In this document: positions 1-11,100 of the stretch, in pieces
How the letters are laid out: every line of letters begins with the position of its first letter
Position numbering within the stretch: the stretch's first letter is position 1
Source: an uncultured bacterium
Lineage (GTDB): Bacteria > Vulcanimicrobiota > Xenobia > Xenobiales > Xenobiaceae
DNA: 60,342 nucleotides
Direction of reading: 5' to 3'
NCBI GenBank assembly: GCA_934636825.1
Contig: CAKUBG010000019.1
Coordinates: 1-60,342, forward strand
Position numbers and translations under genes: made by a program
The notes under the pieces: generated by a model
Told to the model about the DNA's origin: nothing
Seen by the model: only the letters and a program-made list of their open reading frames with translations
The model's database searches: none

Positions 1-787
1 GTGGCTGATAAGGCTGTGCCCCCAAAGTTGGGGCGGCAGTCCGCTGTGCTTGAGGTTGCGCTCCTAAAGTGGGCGCAACTGTGCGCGGTTGAGACGATAC
101 ACTTAAAGGCGTCGATATTTGATTTTGTTGCGCATTGGCGTTTGGCGCGGCGGTATGGTGGGAAGGGGTCTCTAGACGATTTAAATGCTTGGAAGGTTGT
201 GGCTGATAGGGAAGGGTGGTCGCTTCTGCTTGAAGCTGAGCTGAAGAAAGTAAGCCGGGCTTCTCTAAAGCCAGCGCTGCCTTGGTGTCCGGAGAGGTCT
301 CTTGGATAGGAGCTGCCGTGCGTCTGGACTGGCTGGTATAGCGCAGCCTGGGACTTATAGAAGTGGTGGTACGACGTCCCTCGCTATTGATAGACGGAGC
401 CGGAACAGACGAGGAGGGGGCAGTAGGAGCTGAAGGAGATACTTTACGGAGCAAATCTTCTTCTGCAGCAGAATATCTGGGATCGACATTGCGCAAACCC
501 GCCAAGTTGCCTGCGGCTCCTCTCACTTGGAGGCGAGGACTAAGAACAGGGGCAGACGACGCTTTGGAAATAGAAGCAGAGGCAGTCGCGTTTGTATTGG
601 CGTTTTTCTGCCAAGAAAAGGAAGGCGCCGAAGAGTTTGATGGTGCTGAAGCTTGTATGGCTGCGCTCGTTGGAGTTGTGCCGGGTTGCGGCGCTCCATG
701 CTTAGCGGCAGTGCTGAAAGACGAAGCAGCCGATAGGGGTGAATCGTTTTCATACATGTTGCCATTTTGAGCAGATTCGTCGTACAT
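1..787 (-). CDS. Low-complexity Ala/Ser/Pro/Thr/Gln-rich protein, C-terminus cut by window edge
   Basis: The minus strand is open from the ATG at 787 to the left edge, 262 codons without a stop, so the stop lies outside the window. I recognise no domain. The protein is built of Ala, Ser, Pro, Thr and Gln with scattered Arg. It has short internal repeats: APTLGAQP occurs twice near the left edge and SPRL twice in the middle. It begins MYDESAQNGN; a second ATG lies ten codons in. An AAAGGAG-like site lies about 14 bases before the ATG, a long spacing. It follows slyD by 84 bases on the same strand and may share its transcript. The composition fits a disordered linker, a surface stalk or a scaffold. 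Existence is supported by the long open frame and consistent composition; function is unknown. Confidence 0.7.
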   Translation of the reverse strand, partial: MYDESAQNGNMYENDSPLSAASSFSTAAKHGAPQPGTTPTSAAIQASAPSNSSAPSFSWQKNANTNATASASISKASSAPVLSPRLQVRGAAGNLAGLRNVDPRYSAAEEDLLRKVSPSAPTAPSSSVPAPSINSEGRRTTTSISPRLRYTSQSRRTAAPIQETSPDTKAALALEKPGLLSSAQLQAEATTLPYQPQPSKHLNRLETPSHHTAAPNANAQQNQISTPLSVSSQPRTVAPTLGAQPQAQRTAAPTLGAQPYQP

Positions 788-871
788 AAACTCTTGTGGC
801 GCTCCTTTTGGTTCTATAGCCCTAATGATGTTGCGTTCATGCTTTTGAAAGCGTTGGCGCGTAAAAATATA

Positions 872-1393
872 CTAGTGGCAACCGCCGCAGGAGTGGCAAT
901 CTCCGCCGCAGCTGGAATGGAGGCCGCCCTGGGCGATTTCTTCTTTGGTTCCGGGACGAAGGCTGGCAACTTCTACTTCGAAGGTAAGGTCTACGCCGGC
1001 CATAGGATGGTTGGCATCGAAGACCACTTTTTCGGAAGATACTTCAATGATGCGGGCTACGATCATACCTTGGTTGGTGCTCAGACGAGCCATCATACCC
1101 ACTTTGGGTTCGCCAGCGCTGCCCAGATCGGCTCTGGACACATCAAAAATGCGTTCGGGGTCGCGTTCGCCGTAGGCTTCTTTAGCAGGGATAGTAACTT
1201 TAAACTTATCGCCCACTTTGTGTCCTTCGAGGGCTTTTTCTAAACCGACAATAATGTTGTGGTGGCCGTGTAAATACTCTAAAGGCTCGCCTTCTGACTG
1301 ATCGAGAATCTTGCCGTCTTTGTCGGTAAGAATGTAGTTGATTCCTACAACGTGATCGTTGGCGATCGCTTGGGCGTTAGTATCGTTAGTCAT
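872..1393 (-). CDS. slyD: FKBP-type peptidyl-prolyl isomerase, SlyD family
   Basis: A 173-residue cytoplasmic prolyl isomerase and metallochaperone-type protein. The N-terminal FKBP half begins near residue 14 (VVGINYILTDKDGKILD), followed by the conserved LEYLHGHHNIIVGLEKAL segment. The central insert-in-flap region, the chaperone part of SlyD, follows from about residue 70 to 130. The C-terminus is a short Cys/His tail (SSCGGDCHSCGGCH) like the nickel- and zinc-binding tail of SlyD, which supports SlyD rather than a plain FKBP. The length is close to the usual 150-200 residues. A GAGGAG sequence lies 17 bases before the ATG, unusually far. Downstream on the same strand is the low-complexity gene, whose frame continues that of slyD after the TAG stop. 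Confidence 0.93.
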   Translation of the reverse strand: MTNDTNAQAIANDHVVGINYILTDKDGKILDQSEGEPLEYLHGHHNIIVGLEKALEGHKVGDKFKVTIPAKEAYGERDPERIFDVSRADLGSAGEPKVGMMARLSTNQGMIVARIIEVSSEKVVFDANHPMAGVDLTFEVEVASLRPGTKEEIAQGGLHSSCGGDCHSCGGCH

Positions 1394-1650
1394 GGTAATT
1401 TTGTGAAGAACTCCTCATATAAAAATAGGCACAAAAGCTCGAGGCTTTTTCTCTTTACATTCACTAATTCCCCCTGTATGCATAAGGCGCAGCTTGTTGG
1501 CTGCCGATCGCTTTCGTCTTGATTTAATTGTGTTCATCAAAGCTAAACTCGTTTAATTTTGGCCGAAACAAAAAAAATAAAGGGAAGAACAAAGCTTGGC
1601 TTAATATTATTAGGTTTTATGTTTTGGTTTTTATAGGCCAATAGGAGGAA

Positions 1651-3303
1651 TTGAGTCGGAACCTGTTTCCGCCCATGTATACGCTTTTTTTTGCCGTAAC
1701 CTGTATAGTTGTTTTGCTTTTAGCCACTGCCATTGCAGTAGCGGCTGAATTTGCCATTGTGGCAGTAGATAAAGAACGCATCAAATTTGCTGCCAACAAT
1801 AAGAAAGATCCCAACCATAAGAGGGCTGTACGCCTTCTGCCGCATATTCAGGACAACTACTCTTTAGACCACTGTGTGGCCGCTTGTCAAATTATTATTA
1901 CTGTTGCTAGTTTGCTTATCGGTGCTATAGGCGAAAAATATTTAGCCGAGTATTGCATTGTTCCATTTACCTATTTCGGTATGGATAAAGCCGGTGCCGC
2001 TCAGGTGACTCGAATCGCTTTAGTCGTCTTTTTCACTTGCCTACAAGTAGTAGTCGGTGAACTCATTCCTAAGTCTGTAGCTACTCGCAATACCGAAGGT
2101 ATCGCTTTTGGTTGTATCGGTACTGTAGACTGGTTCTTGCGCCATTTCGGCTGGGCAGTCAACTTCTTAAATGTCTCCGGTTTATTTGTCGTAAAGCATT
2201 TTGTCGACTTAGACAGCCAACATAGCCACTCGGCCAGTTTAAAAGATCTTATAACCATGACCAATATTAGTGCTGAGACTGGCTTTATCGGAGCTACCGA
2301 ACGCCAGCGCGTTACCTCTTCTTTGAAATTCCCCAACAAACACGTCTCTGATGTTTTTATTCCTTACCCTTTGGAGCAAGCGAGTAAAGACGAAAATAAT
2401 AAAAAAGATTCAGATATTCCCGAAACTGATGCTCCCGAGTATAAAGCCGCGCCTATTCGCTTTGCTGTAAGAGTCAAAATAAAAGACGACGGTGAAGGGG
2501 CTAAAAATAATACCAACGCTGAAGAATTGAAGCCGCATGAATTGATTTACTTGCGCGAATCAAACAGTATCGCCGAAGTAGAAAGTATCTTTGATAGGAG
2601 TCCCTACAGCCGTTTGCCTGTTTATGGAAGTGGGGAAAACAGCTCTCTTATTATCGGTTTGGTACATATTAAGGATGTCGGTTTAGCTTTAGCTGATGGT
2701 CTTTTCGAACAAGCTCTGCGTGAAAGTGGTCACAAAAATATGCACGAGCTCACTTTGAAAGAGTGCGATGCTATTTTCGCCGCTCGCGATCAGCAAACTC
2801 AGCAAAATATAGATAATGAGCGTGAAGAAGCCATCAAAAAGATCGATTCGGAAACTCAGCTTGAATTGAAGTTGCGTCCCGAACACAGAAAGGCTATAGA
2901 CCGTAAAAATAAGCGGGCTGCCAAAATGGCCGAAAATTATGCAAACGATAGAGCCCAGAGCGAAATTCTTTTCCCTCACGGTTTTGTAAAGCGTGACTCT
3001 CTGTTACATTGTCGTTTAAATGATGAACTTGATGATGTCAGAGAAGAAATGAAAGAAAAATATGCTTCTATGGCCATTGTAGAAGACGAAAAGAGACAAG
3101 TTTTAGGCGTTCTTACTTTGGAAGATTTACTGGAAATTTTGTCTGGCAATAATATTATCGACGAAGCCGATGTAAAATATGCAGCTGCTTCCGGCAGCAA
3201 AAAAGAAGGCAAGAAACGCTCCAAAAATACCACTCATTTAGGAGTTCCCGGCAATGGGAGTGCCAAAGAAGCCTCTTTGAGCAAACAAAAGGAGGTGCAT
3301 TAA
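1651..3303 (+). CDS. CNNM/CorC-like membrane protein with CBS pair split by a charged insertion
   Basis: A DUF21 (CNNM transmembrane) protein of the family linked to Mg2+/Co2+ transport. About four membrane segments lie in residues 8-190. They include the DUF21 stretch with AAEFAIVAVDKERIKF and the GELIPKSVA motif. The cytoplasmic part has CBS-like segments at about 295-345 (SPYSRLPVYG) and 440-495 (ASMAIVEDEKRQVLGVLTLEDLLEIL). Between them is an insertion of roughly 80 residues, very charged and probably coiled-coil. No CorC_HlyC domain follows; the C-terminus is Lys-rich. TTG at 1651 sits only 2-3 bases after AGGAGG, while ATG 1675 starts right at the membrane segment but is 26 bases from it, so the start is uncertain. 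It ends 3 bases before its paralogue, so the two are co-transcribed. Confidence 0.85.
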   Translation: MSRNLFPPMYTLFFAVTCIVVLLLATAIAVAAEFAIVAVDKERIKFAANNKKDPNHKRAVRLLPHIQDNYSLDHCVAACQIIITVASLLIGAIGEKYLAEYCIVPFTYFGMDKAGAAQVTRIALVVFFTCLQVVVGELIPKSVATRNTEGIAFGCIGTVDWFLRHFGWAVNFLNVSGLFVVKHFVDLDSQHSHSASLKDLITMTNISAETGFIGATERQRVTSSLKFPNKHVSDVFIPYPLEQASKDENNKKDSDIPETDAPEYKAAPIRFAVRVKIKDDGEGAKNNTNAEELKPHELIYLRESNSIAEVESIFDRSPYSRLPVYGSGENSSLIIGLVHIKDVGLALADGLFEQALRESGHKNMHELTLKECDAIFAARDQQTQQNIDNEREEAIKKIDSETQLELKLRPEHRKAIDRKNKRAAKMAENYANDRAQSEILFPHGFVKRDSLLHCRLNDELDDVREEMKEKYASMAIVEDEKRQVLGVLTLEDLLEILSGNNIIDEADVKYAAASGSKKEGKKRSKNTTHLGVPGNGSAKEASLSKQKEVH

Positions 3304-3306
3304 GCA

Positions 3307-5001
3307 ATGGCTGAAATTTACGATATTCTCATTCAGCTTGGCGTTATTGCCGTTTTAATTATTATTAACGCCGCTTATGTAGCCGCCGAGTTTGCTTTAT
3401 TGAACATCAAGCCGCTCGAATTGCGCAGCATTATCGATGAAGCCAAAGCCAAAGGCAAAAAAGCCAATTGGGCCGATCACATTTTGGCAGTAAAAAACGA
3501 TTCGGTAAAATTCGATAACTATGTAACCGTAATTCAAGTAGGCGTTACTTGCTCCAGCTTAGGTTTAGGTGTTTACAGTGAGCATGCCTTGGCCGGCCTT
3601 TTTATAAAGTTGGCTGAGCATTTTAATATCGGTTTAGCCGGAACTCCTATGCAAGCGACAGTTCACGGAGCTGCTTCTGTTTTGTCTCTGTTGCTTTTAA
3701 CTTACATACACGTTGTCGCCGGTGAAATGATTCCCAAGACGGCCGCTTTGCACAAGCCCGTGCAAGCTGCTCAACTGACTTATGGCTTTATGTGTGTGAG
3801 CAACAAGTTGCTTCACTGGTTAGCTTTAATGTTGACCCACATTACTAACTGGGCGCTTCATCGTATGGATATACCCGTACAAAAAGACTTAAGTCAGCAC
3901 GTTTCTAAGGAAACTTTGGATCGCGCTTTGGAAACTTTCCAAAATGAGCGTTTGATTGATGATGAAGCGGGCGACTGGGCTCGAGAATGGCTCCATTTTG
4001 GCGATGAAATTGTGCGCAGCGTTATGGTGCCCCGCACTCAGGTTTTAGCTTTTGAAGGCAGTACCACCGTTCAGGAAGCTTTGCGCCAAGTGCGTAAATA
4101 TCGTTGTAGTCGCTATCCTGTTTATGAAGAAGATTTAGACGACACTAACAGTATGGTTTTGGTGCGCGACCTTTATCGAGCTATGCGTGATGGTAAAGGC
4201 CAAGAGCCTGTGCGCTTGCACAGCCAGCCTTATCCTATTATTCACGAGCTTGTAACTTTGGATGTGGCCTTTAAGGAGATGTGCGCTCAGTCTGTACATA
4301 TGGCAGCTGTAGTTGACGAAAAAGGTGGTATTGCCGGCATTGTCACTATGGAAGATCTCTTTGAAGAAGTTGTGGGCTATGTTTACGACGAGTTTGAAGG
4401 CGAAGAACGCCAGGCTGTCAGCTTCGACTTAGGTTGCAAGAGCTGGGAAGTAGAAGGAGTCGTATCCTTAGAAGACTTGATTGAGGACATGACCGAAGCT
4501 TTGGAAGAAGAGCTCAGCTTCCATGTCAACGAGGTTTTGAGCCAGAAGCTTCGTCCGCAGCGTGAAAAAGTTTTACGCCATGAATTGGGGCGTACTTTGC
4601 TTTTGCAAATAGGAGAGCAACGTCTCAATCAGCGTTTAGATGAATTAGTCCAAGATGAAATAGAAGAACTGGAACTGGATGATTTTATTGACGAAGCTGC
4701 CAAGCAAGCGGCCAAAGAACACATGAAATTGGTTATAGACAAGCTTGAAGACAACTTCAAAAACGAAAAAGCCGAAACTGTCGGCGGTTTGGTCATGTCT
4801 ATGTTGGGCAAATTACCTGCCGAAAACGATAGAGCCATTTATAAAGGCGTTTTGGAGTTCCGAGTTTTAGAAGTAAAAGAACATGCTCCTTCCTGGTTGG
4901 AAGTGCCGGCTCTCAACCCCGACTCTATTGACGATATTTATGAAAAACTGCGCAAATTGGTCTTTGACAGAGCGCAAGAAAAAGGCGCTGTGTTAAGCTA
5001 G
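3307..5001 (+). CDS. CNNM/CorC-like membrane protein, second copy, with CorC domain interrupted by a coiled-coil
   Basis: A 564-residue paralogue of the preceding gene with the complete domain set: DUF21 membrane region (residues 1-190, with AAEFALLNIKPLELR and AGEMIPKTAALHKP), a CBS pair (about 225-355, with MVPRTQV, SRYPVYEE, AAVVDEKGGIAGIVTMEDLFEEVVG) and a CorC_HlyC domain. That last domain is split. Its first strand and helix are at about 378-392 (SWEVEGVVSLEDL) and the rest resumes at about 488 (ETVGGLVMSMLGKLP). Nearly 100 residues of acidic, probably coiled-coil helix lie between. Usual family length is 420-450. A very strong AAAGGAGG site lies 11 bases before the ATG. Known relatives are implicated in Mg2+/Co2+ efflux; substrate is not deducible here. 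Two adjacent and different copies suggest a heteromer. Confidence 0.88.
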   Translation: MAEIYDILIQLGVIAVLIIINAAYVAAEFALLNIKPLELRSIIDEAKAKGKKANWADHILAVKNDSVKFDNYVTVIQVGVTCSSLGLGVYSEHALAGLFIKLAEHFNIGLAGTPMQATVHGAASVLSLLLLTYIHVVAGEMIPKTAALHKPVQAAQLTYGFMCVSNKLLHWLALMLTHITNWALHRMDIPVQKDLSQHVSKETLDRALETFQNERLIDDEAGDWAREWLHFGDEIVRSVMVPRTQVLAFEGSTTVQEALRQVRKYRCSRYPVYEEDLDDTNSMVLVRDLYRAMRDGKGQEPVRLHSQPYPIIHELVTLDVAFKEMCAQSVHMAAVVDEKGGIAGIVTMEDLFEEVVGYVYDEFEGEERQAVSFDLGCKSWEVEGVVSLEDLIEDMTEALEEELSFHVNEVLSQKLRPQREKVLRHELGRTLLLQIGEQRLNQRLDELVQDEIEELELDDFIDEAAKQAAKEHMKLVIDKLEDNFKNEKAETVGGLVMSMLGKLPAENDRAIYKGVLEFRVLEVKEHAPSWLEVPALNPDSIDDIYEKLRKLVFDRAQEKGAVLS

Positions 5002-5002
5002 C

Positions 5003-5035
5003 CGGGAAAATATTATATATTTTGCCTTTTCCCGA
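5003..5035 (+). terminator. Hairpin after the CNNM pair, possible weak terminator
   Basis: Directly after the stop at 5001, an inverted repeat CCGGGAAAA / TTTTCCCG closes a loop of about 16 A/T-rich bases. There is no clear T-run after it, so it could be a weak terminator or an RNA-stabilising hairpin. Confidence 0.35.
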
Positions 5036-5150
5036 GTGCTAAAGAAACGCTTGGCTGTTTTGTGGCTTTCAATTGATAATGCCTCATATATCGACTGATT
5101 TTGAGCTAAGGCCAAACACTAAGAATAAGCACTATTGGAGGTACATCGAT

Positions 5151-8100
5151 ATGGTGTTCAGGAAAGTCGTCCTCTTTATAGCGCTGATCCTCCCTCTGGC
5201 ACTCTGTGCTTGTCTGAATATTCAGCAAGCCGTTTCCAGAGAAAATCCTGATAGCGGAGGACAGCAAAACGTGAACAATTTTGATTTTACTCTCATTCCG
5301 GGGGAAGGAGGGGAAAAGGCAAGCTCTGCAGAGCAAACTACTGGCGATTGTGCGCCTTTAGGCGGCGACAGTAAAGAAAAGTTGTTGCAACGTTTGCCCT
5401 CTTTACCTCGGAGCGCTTCTTTGCAACAAGAGTTTAAGCGTCGTGCCGATTCTGTGCCTGCTCCTCGCGGTGGTCAAACTGTGGCCATTCCATTCCCTCC
5501 GACAGAGGAAATGGAGCTTTCTTACGCTCAAACTATCGATCCTAAGGCACCACCGACAGTTTTAGAGCGCTTTTCTCCCGAAGGTGCTGTAAAAGCTGTT
5601 CCCGGTGTTACTTTAACTTTCAGTCAGCCTATAGTAGAGCTCAGTGGAGTAGACGTGGCTGACGCTCTTATTCCCGCTCAAATTAAGCCAGAAGTAAAAG
5701 GACATTGGCGTTGGCTGGGCACCAAGACAGCTATTTTTGAACCTGTCGACCACCATATGCCCATGTCTTCTTCTTTTGAAGTGCTTGTTCCGTCTACTCT
5801 TAAAGATGTAGCCGGGCGTGCGCTTGGTAAAGAGTACAAATTCTCTTTCCAAACTGAAAGACTTAAGTTTGAGGAAGTTTATCCCAGCGGTCGCAGTGTT
5901 GGCCCTGTGCCGGTTTGTTATGCTATTTTTAACCAAAAAATAGATGCTGCCAAAACGCAAAGCCAAATAGAGTTGGCGCAAAATGGCCGCTCTTCAGCTA
6001 GAGTAGGTTTGGAGTTTTTGTCTTTAGAGCAATTGCCCAAAGATTCTCAAGCCTACAAAGTTTTAAAAGAAGCTCCTCAAGGGCGTTGGCTTGCTTTTAA
6101 GCCTAGCATACCTTTAAAAGCCGATACCGATTATTCTATAACTTTGCGTAAAGGCAGCTCGGCTTGGGAAGGCCCTTTGCTTACTGAAGCTGAGCAAAGT
6201 GTTTCCTTTAAAACTTTTGAGCCTTTACAAATCGTCAGCACCAACGCCGATCAAAAATGGCGCAACGGAAAATTGTCCGTTCACGAAAAATGGTTTATCA
6301 ACTTCAATAATGATCTGGATGCTAAACGTCTGAAAGCTACCGACTTAGTAAAAAGCATAAGTCCTAAACTTGAAGGCATGAATGTCTCTATAGTTGGTAC
6401 TTCAATAATTATTGGCGGTGAAGCCAAGGCCGAGACCAATTATACTGTTAAGCTTAACCCTGAAATTTGCGACGTCTATGCTCAAAAACTGGGTAGTAAA
6501 GCTAAAGCGATCACCTTCAAAATCGGTCAACTGGAAGCTTATATAAATGCTCCCGGTGGTCGTTTCAATGTTTTGGATCCTAATAGCCCCACTGTTTACT
6601 CGGTTTATACTGGAGCGGTAAAAGAATTTAAAGCTAAGCTTTTTCGAGTAAATTTTGCCGATTTTTCCGAAAAAACACCCCTTTATTTCAGAAATTTAAG
6701 TGAATATACTGGTGCAGGCAAGTTAGTTTGGGAAAAAACTTTCCGAGTAAAAGCCCCGGCCAATGAATATACGCAAACTCCCATAGATGTTTCTCAAGCT
6801 TTTTCTGAAGGCCCCGGCTTAGCCCTTTTAGCTATAGAAGCAGGGAGCTATACAACTTATGATCATTTTTCTAAAGCTATTTGGTTGCAAGCTTCTTCTT
6901 TAGCTGTCGATAGCGTCGGCGACAATAAGCATACTTACGTTTATGTGACTGATTTAAAAACTGGCCAAGCTGTTTCTGGTGCTACTGTTGAAGCTCAGGG
7001 ACATAAAGCTGACACTGACGCTAGTGGTAGAGCCGTTTTGCCTGTTTTGTCTTCCAATAGAGACGAAGCTTACATCTTAGTTAACAAAGATAAAGACAAA
7101 GTTTTGGCTCCGGTGGCTGCAGACATTCATTTGTTGCGCAATGCCAAAAATATTATTTTTAATATTTTTGATGATCGCGGCCTCTATCGTCCTGGAGAGA
7201 CTGTCAGTGTAAAAGGTTGGTTGCGCTCCTTAGATGTTGCTCCTGAAGCTAATGTCAAGTTGGCTCCCAACTTTAAACAAGTTAATTGGAAATTGCTCGA
7301 TCCTCGTGGCGCTGCTGTAGCCAATGGCTCTACAACCGTTTCCGCTTGTGGCGGCTTCGATTTCCAAATTACACTTCCGGAAAATATCAATTTAGGTGAC
7401 GCTGAACTTATCTTGTCTTTGCCTGAAAGTGATAGTAAAGGTTGGGCTTTATCAGGTAATAGATACGATATTTCCATTCAAGAATTTCGTCGTCCCGAAT
7501 TTGAAGTAGCTGTCAAAGCTGATGCTGCCGATCATTTTATGAATGGTCGCGCTTCAGTAGAAGCCAAAACTAGCTATTTCGCCGGTGGAGTACTCACTTC
7601 TTCGCCTATTATTTGGCGAGCCAACTCTAAAAAGGCTTCCTATAATCCTCCGGGTTGGGATGGCTTTACGTTTGGTCAGTGGCGCCCTTGGTGGGGACGT
7701 TTCTGGGATGAAGCCAATGAAGAAACAGTTTCTCATTCTTTGGAAGTTAGTACCGATAGTTTAGGTAAAAGTGCCATAGATATTGATTTAGGGCGCAATT
7801 TGCCTCCAACTCCAGTTACTTTAAGCGTATCTGCGGCCGTAAGTGATGTTAATCGTCAGACTTGGTCTGGTAGTACTTCCTTCTTAGTCCACCCGGCCGA
7901 TCTTTATGTCGGCATTAAAGCTGATAAATTTAGCTACCAGCAATTGGTTAAGCCCAACTTAGACTTTATTGTCACTACCTTAGACGGTAAAGCTGTACCT
8001 AAGCAAAAAATCAGCTTGCAAATTGCTCGCATAGAAACTGTCTATGATTCTGAAGGCCAAGCACAAGAAAAAGAAATGGACGTTATTAACGACGAGCTCA

Positions 8101-11100
8101 TTTCTGCCGATAAATCTGTACAAAAGGCTATGCCTTTTAGCAAGCCTGGTTTATGGCGTGTACGTGCTCAAGTGCACGACGAACAAGGCCGCTTAAATGA
8201 AAGTACTGTACGTCTTTGGATAGGCAATTTCCAAGCAGCCGATGCCATTAAAGATAAAGTTGAAGCCCAAAAGCTTACCCTTATTCCCGATCGCCAAAAA
8301 TATTTGCCCGGTCAAGTTGCGGAAATAGCCGTACAAGCTCCTTTTGTAGCTAAACATGGCATTTATACCATTTCACGCAACGGTATTGCTAAGAGTGAAG
8401 CTTTCAAAATTGATGGCACTAATGCACTTTTGCAAATTCCTATCGACAAAAACTGGTTGCCTGGTTTCCAACTTAAAGTTTCCGTTAGTGGCGCCGACAG
8501 TAAAGCTGATTTAGCAGGCAACAAGCTTAAGGGCACGTCTCGTCCGGCTTACGCTACCGCATCTTTAGATTTATCGGTTAGCACCAGAGAGAAAAAACTG
8601 CAAGTTAAAGCCGAGCCTAAAGAAATAGGTTTAGAGCCAGGTGGACAAACTGAAGTTACCGTCAGTGTAGTCGATTGTGACAATAAGCCTGTAGCGGGCG
8701 CCGAAGTTGCTTTAGTAGTAGTGGACGACTCCATTTGGGCTTTAAGTGGATATTCCATTGAAGACCCAATCAAGACTTTCTATGCTAAATGCGGGCCTTA
8801 CACTACTGCTCAATATATGCGCTCTTTAGTTTTGCTCAATAGTCAAAATATTGATAAAGAGCAAGGCATGACTATGAGAGCTGCCGGCATGAAATATAAA
8901 GGCGCCAAGGCTGATGGCATTTTCATGATGAATTCTGCCCAAGCTCCTATGATGGCTCGGGCTGCTAGCGGCAATTTAAGCGAATGCATTGACAAGAATG
9001 ATTGTGTCCGCGATTTTTCAGAAGAGGACTATTACATCGAAGAAGCGGCTTCTGCTGATAGCGATTCCGGGGCGAGCAATTCCGCTATTGCTTTGCGCTC
9101 TAACTTTAATCCGTTAGCTATTTTTGCGGCAGCTTTGCAAACTGACTCCAATGGTAAAATTATCCAAAAGGTGACTTTGCCTGACAATTTAACCCGTTAT
9201 CGCGTAGTAGCTGTAGCTGCCGATAAAGATTCGCGCTTTGGTTTAGGTGAAAGTAGCTTAACGGCTCGTTTGCCTTTAATGGTACGTCCCAGCGCTCCGC
9301 GTTTCTTAAATTTTGGCGACAAATTTAGCTTGCCAGTAGTGTTGCATAACCAAACCGCTCAGGATATGCGCGTGCAAGTTGCCGCTAGAGCTGCCAATGT
9401 AAAAGTGCTTGATCCTGGCGCTTATACTTGCCAAGTGCCGGCCCAAAGCCGCCGCGAAGTGCTTATTCCTATGGAAACTGAGCAAACTGGCGAAGCCGTT
9501 ATTCAAGTAGCGGCTGCCTCCGGACGTTATGCCGACAGCGCTCAATGCAAATTGCCCGTTTACACTCCTTGCACTACCGAAGGCTTTGCTACTTACGGCA
9601 CTGTCGAGGGTGAAAAAACTTTAGTACAACCTATGCAACGTCCTAAAGATTCTTTCACCCAGTTTGGTGGTTTAGAAATTTCTACTTCCTCTACTGCTTT
9701 GCAAGAATTGACCGATGCGGTTATCTATCTTTGCGAATATCCTTTCAATTGCTCCGAGCAATTGGCTTCGCGCATTATTGTCTTGGCCAATTTGAATGAC
9801 GTCTTGCGCAGCTTTAAGGCTGAAGGCTTGCCCAGTCAAGAAAAAATTAACGACTATATGGCTTCTTCGCTTAAAGAATTGCAAAAACGTCAGAGTTACG
9901 ATGGCGGTTTTGGTTTCTGGACTGCCGATAAGTCTGTTTTGCCTTTCGTTTCCGTACACTGTGCTCAAGCTTTAGTTAGTGCCAAAGCTCACGGTTTCAA
10001 AGTCGACGAAAAAATGTATGACCGCGCTTTGAAGTATGTTGCTAAAGCTTACGATAAGACTAATAGTCGCGAATATTCGCGCCAAGCTCGCTTAAATGTA
10101 GCTGCTTATGCTGATAACGTTTTGTGGCAAGCCGGACGCGACGTCACTAAGAACTATACCGAGCTTAAAAAGGAAGATCTGTCTAAAGTTTACCTTGATA
10201 CTTTAGGCTGGTATTTGCCTGTAATTAAAGATAAATTTAACGATCAGGCTTTAGTTGCTGAAATCAAACGTCAGATCAACAATAAAGTAGTGGAAACTGC
10301 TGGTAAAGCTAATATCGGCAATTTTGAAGAAACCAATGATGGTTATTTGATCTTAAGCTCCAACTTTAGAAATGAAGCTGTAGTGCTTTCCGCTCTGATG
10401 TATGACGAGCCTAAGAATAGCGTAATTCCCAAGCTGGTGCGCTCTTTACTTGATGGTCGCCGTCGCGGCCACTGGAGTACCACGCAAGACAACGCGATGG
10501 CTGTCATGGCTTTAGATAAATATTTCCGTACTTACGAAGCGGTAACACCTGATTTTGCTGTCAATATGTGGTTGGGTGCCGATTACGTAGGTCAGCACAA
10601 ATATCAAGGTCGCAGCAATGAATATCAGGTAAGCGATGTGCCTATGAGCGTTGTCCCTGAAAAAGGCAACGTTACTTTAGAGAAAAAAGGCCAAGGCCGT
10701 CTCTACTATCGCTTAGGTTTGAAGTATGCTCTTAAAGATCTTACTCCAGATCCTTTAGAAGCTGGTTTTGCCGTAGTGCGTACCTATGAAGGCGCTGATG
10801 ATCCTAATGATGTGCAGCGTATAGACGCCAATACTTGGCAATTTAAGCTGGGTAGTCGTGTGCGTTGTACTACTAAACTGGTAGCTCCAGCTCGCCGAGC
10901 TCATGTCGCTTTAAGCGTGCCGTTGCCTGCCGGTTGTGAGATCTTAAATAGTGCTCTCAAGATGACTGAAGACTTGCCTGAAGACCAAGAACAAGTAAAG
11001 CCTAGATATTACTGGTCTTACTTCTGGCGTTCTCCTTTCGACCATCAAAACTTGCGCGACGATAAAGCCGAAGCTTTTAGCCTCATTCTTCCCGGCGGCG

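Noticed and set aside
1..770. Two plus-strand open frames (1-309 and 363-770) that could be taken as genes
   Set aside because: They lie opposite a continuous 262-codon minus-strand frame whose biased composition explains the lack of stops; they have no ribosome-binding sites and no recognisable domains.
5079..5150. Earlier start of the macroglobulin gene
   Set aside because: It would place 24 polar residues before the lipoprotein signal; GGAGG at 5137 fits ATG 5151.
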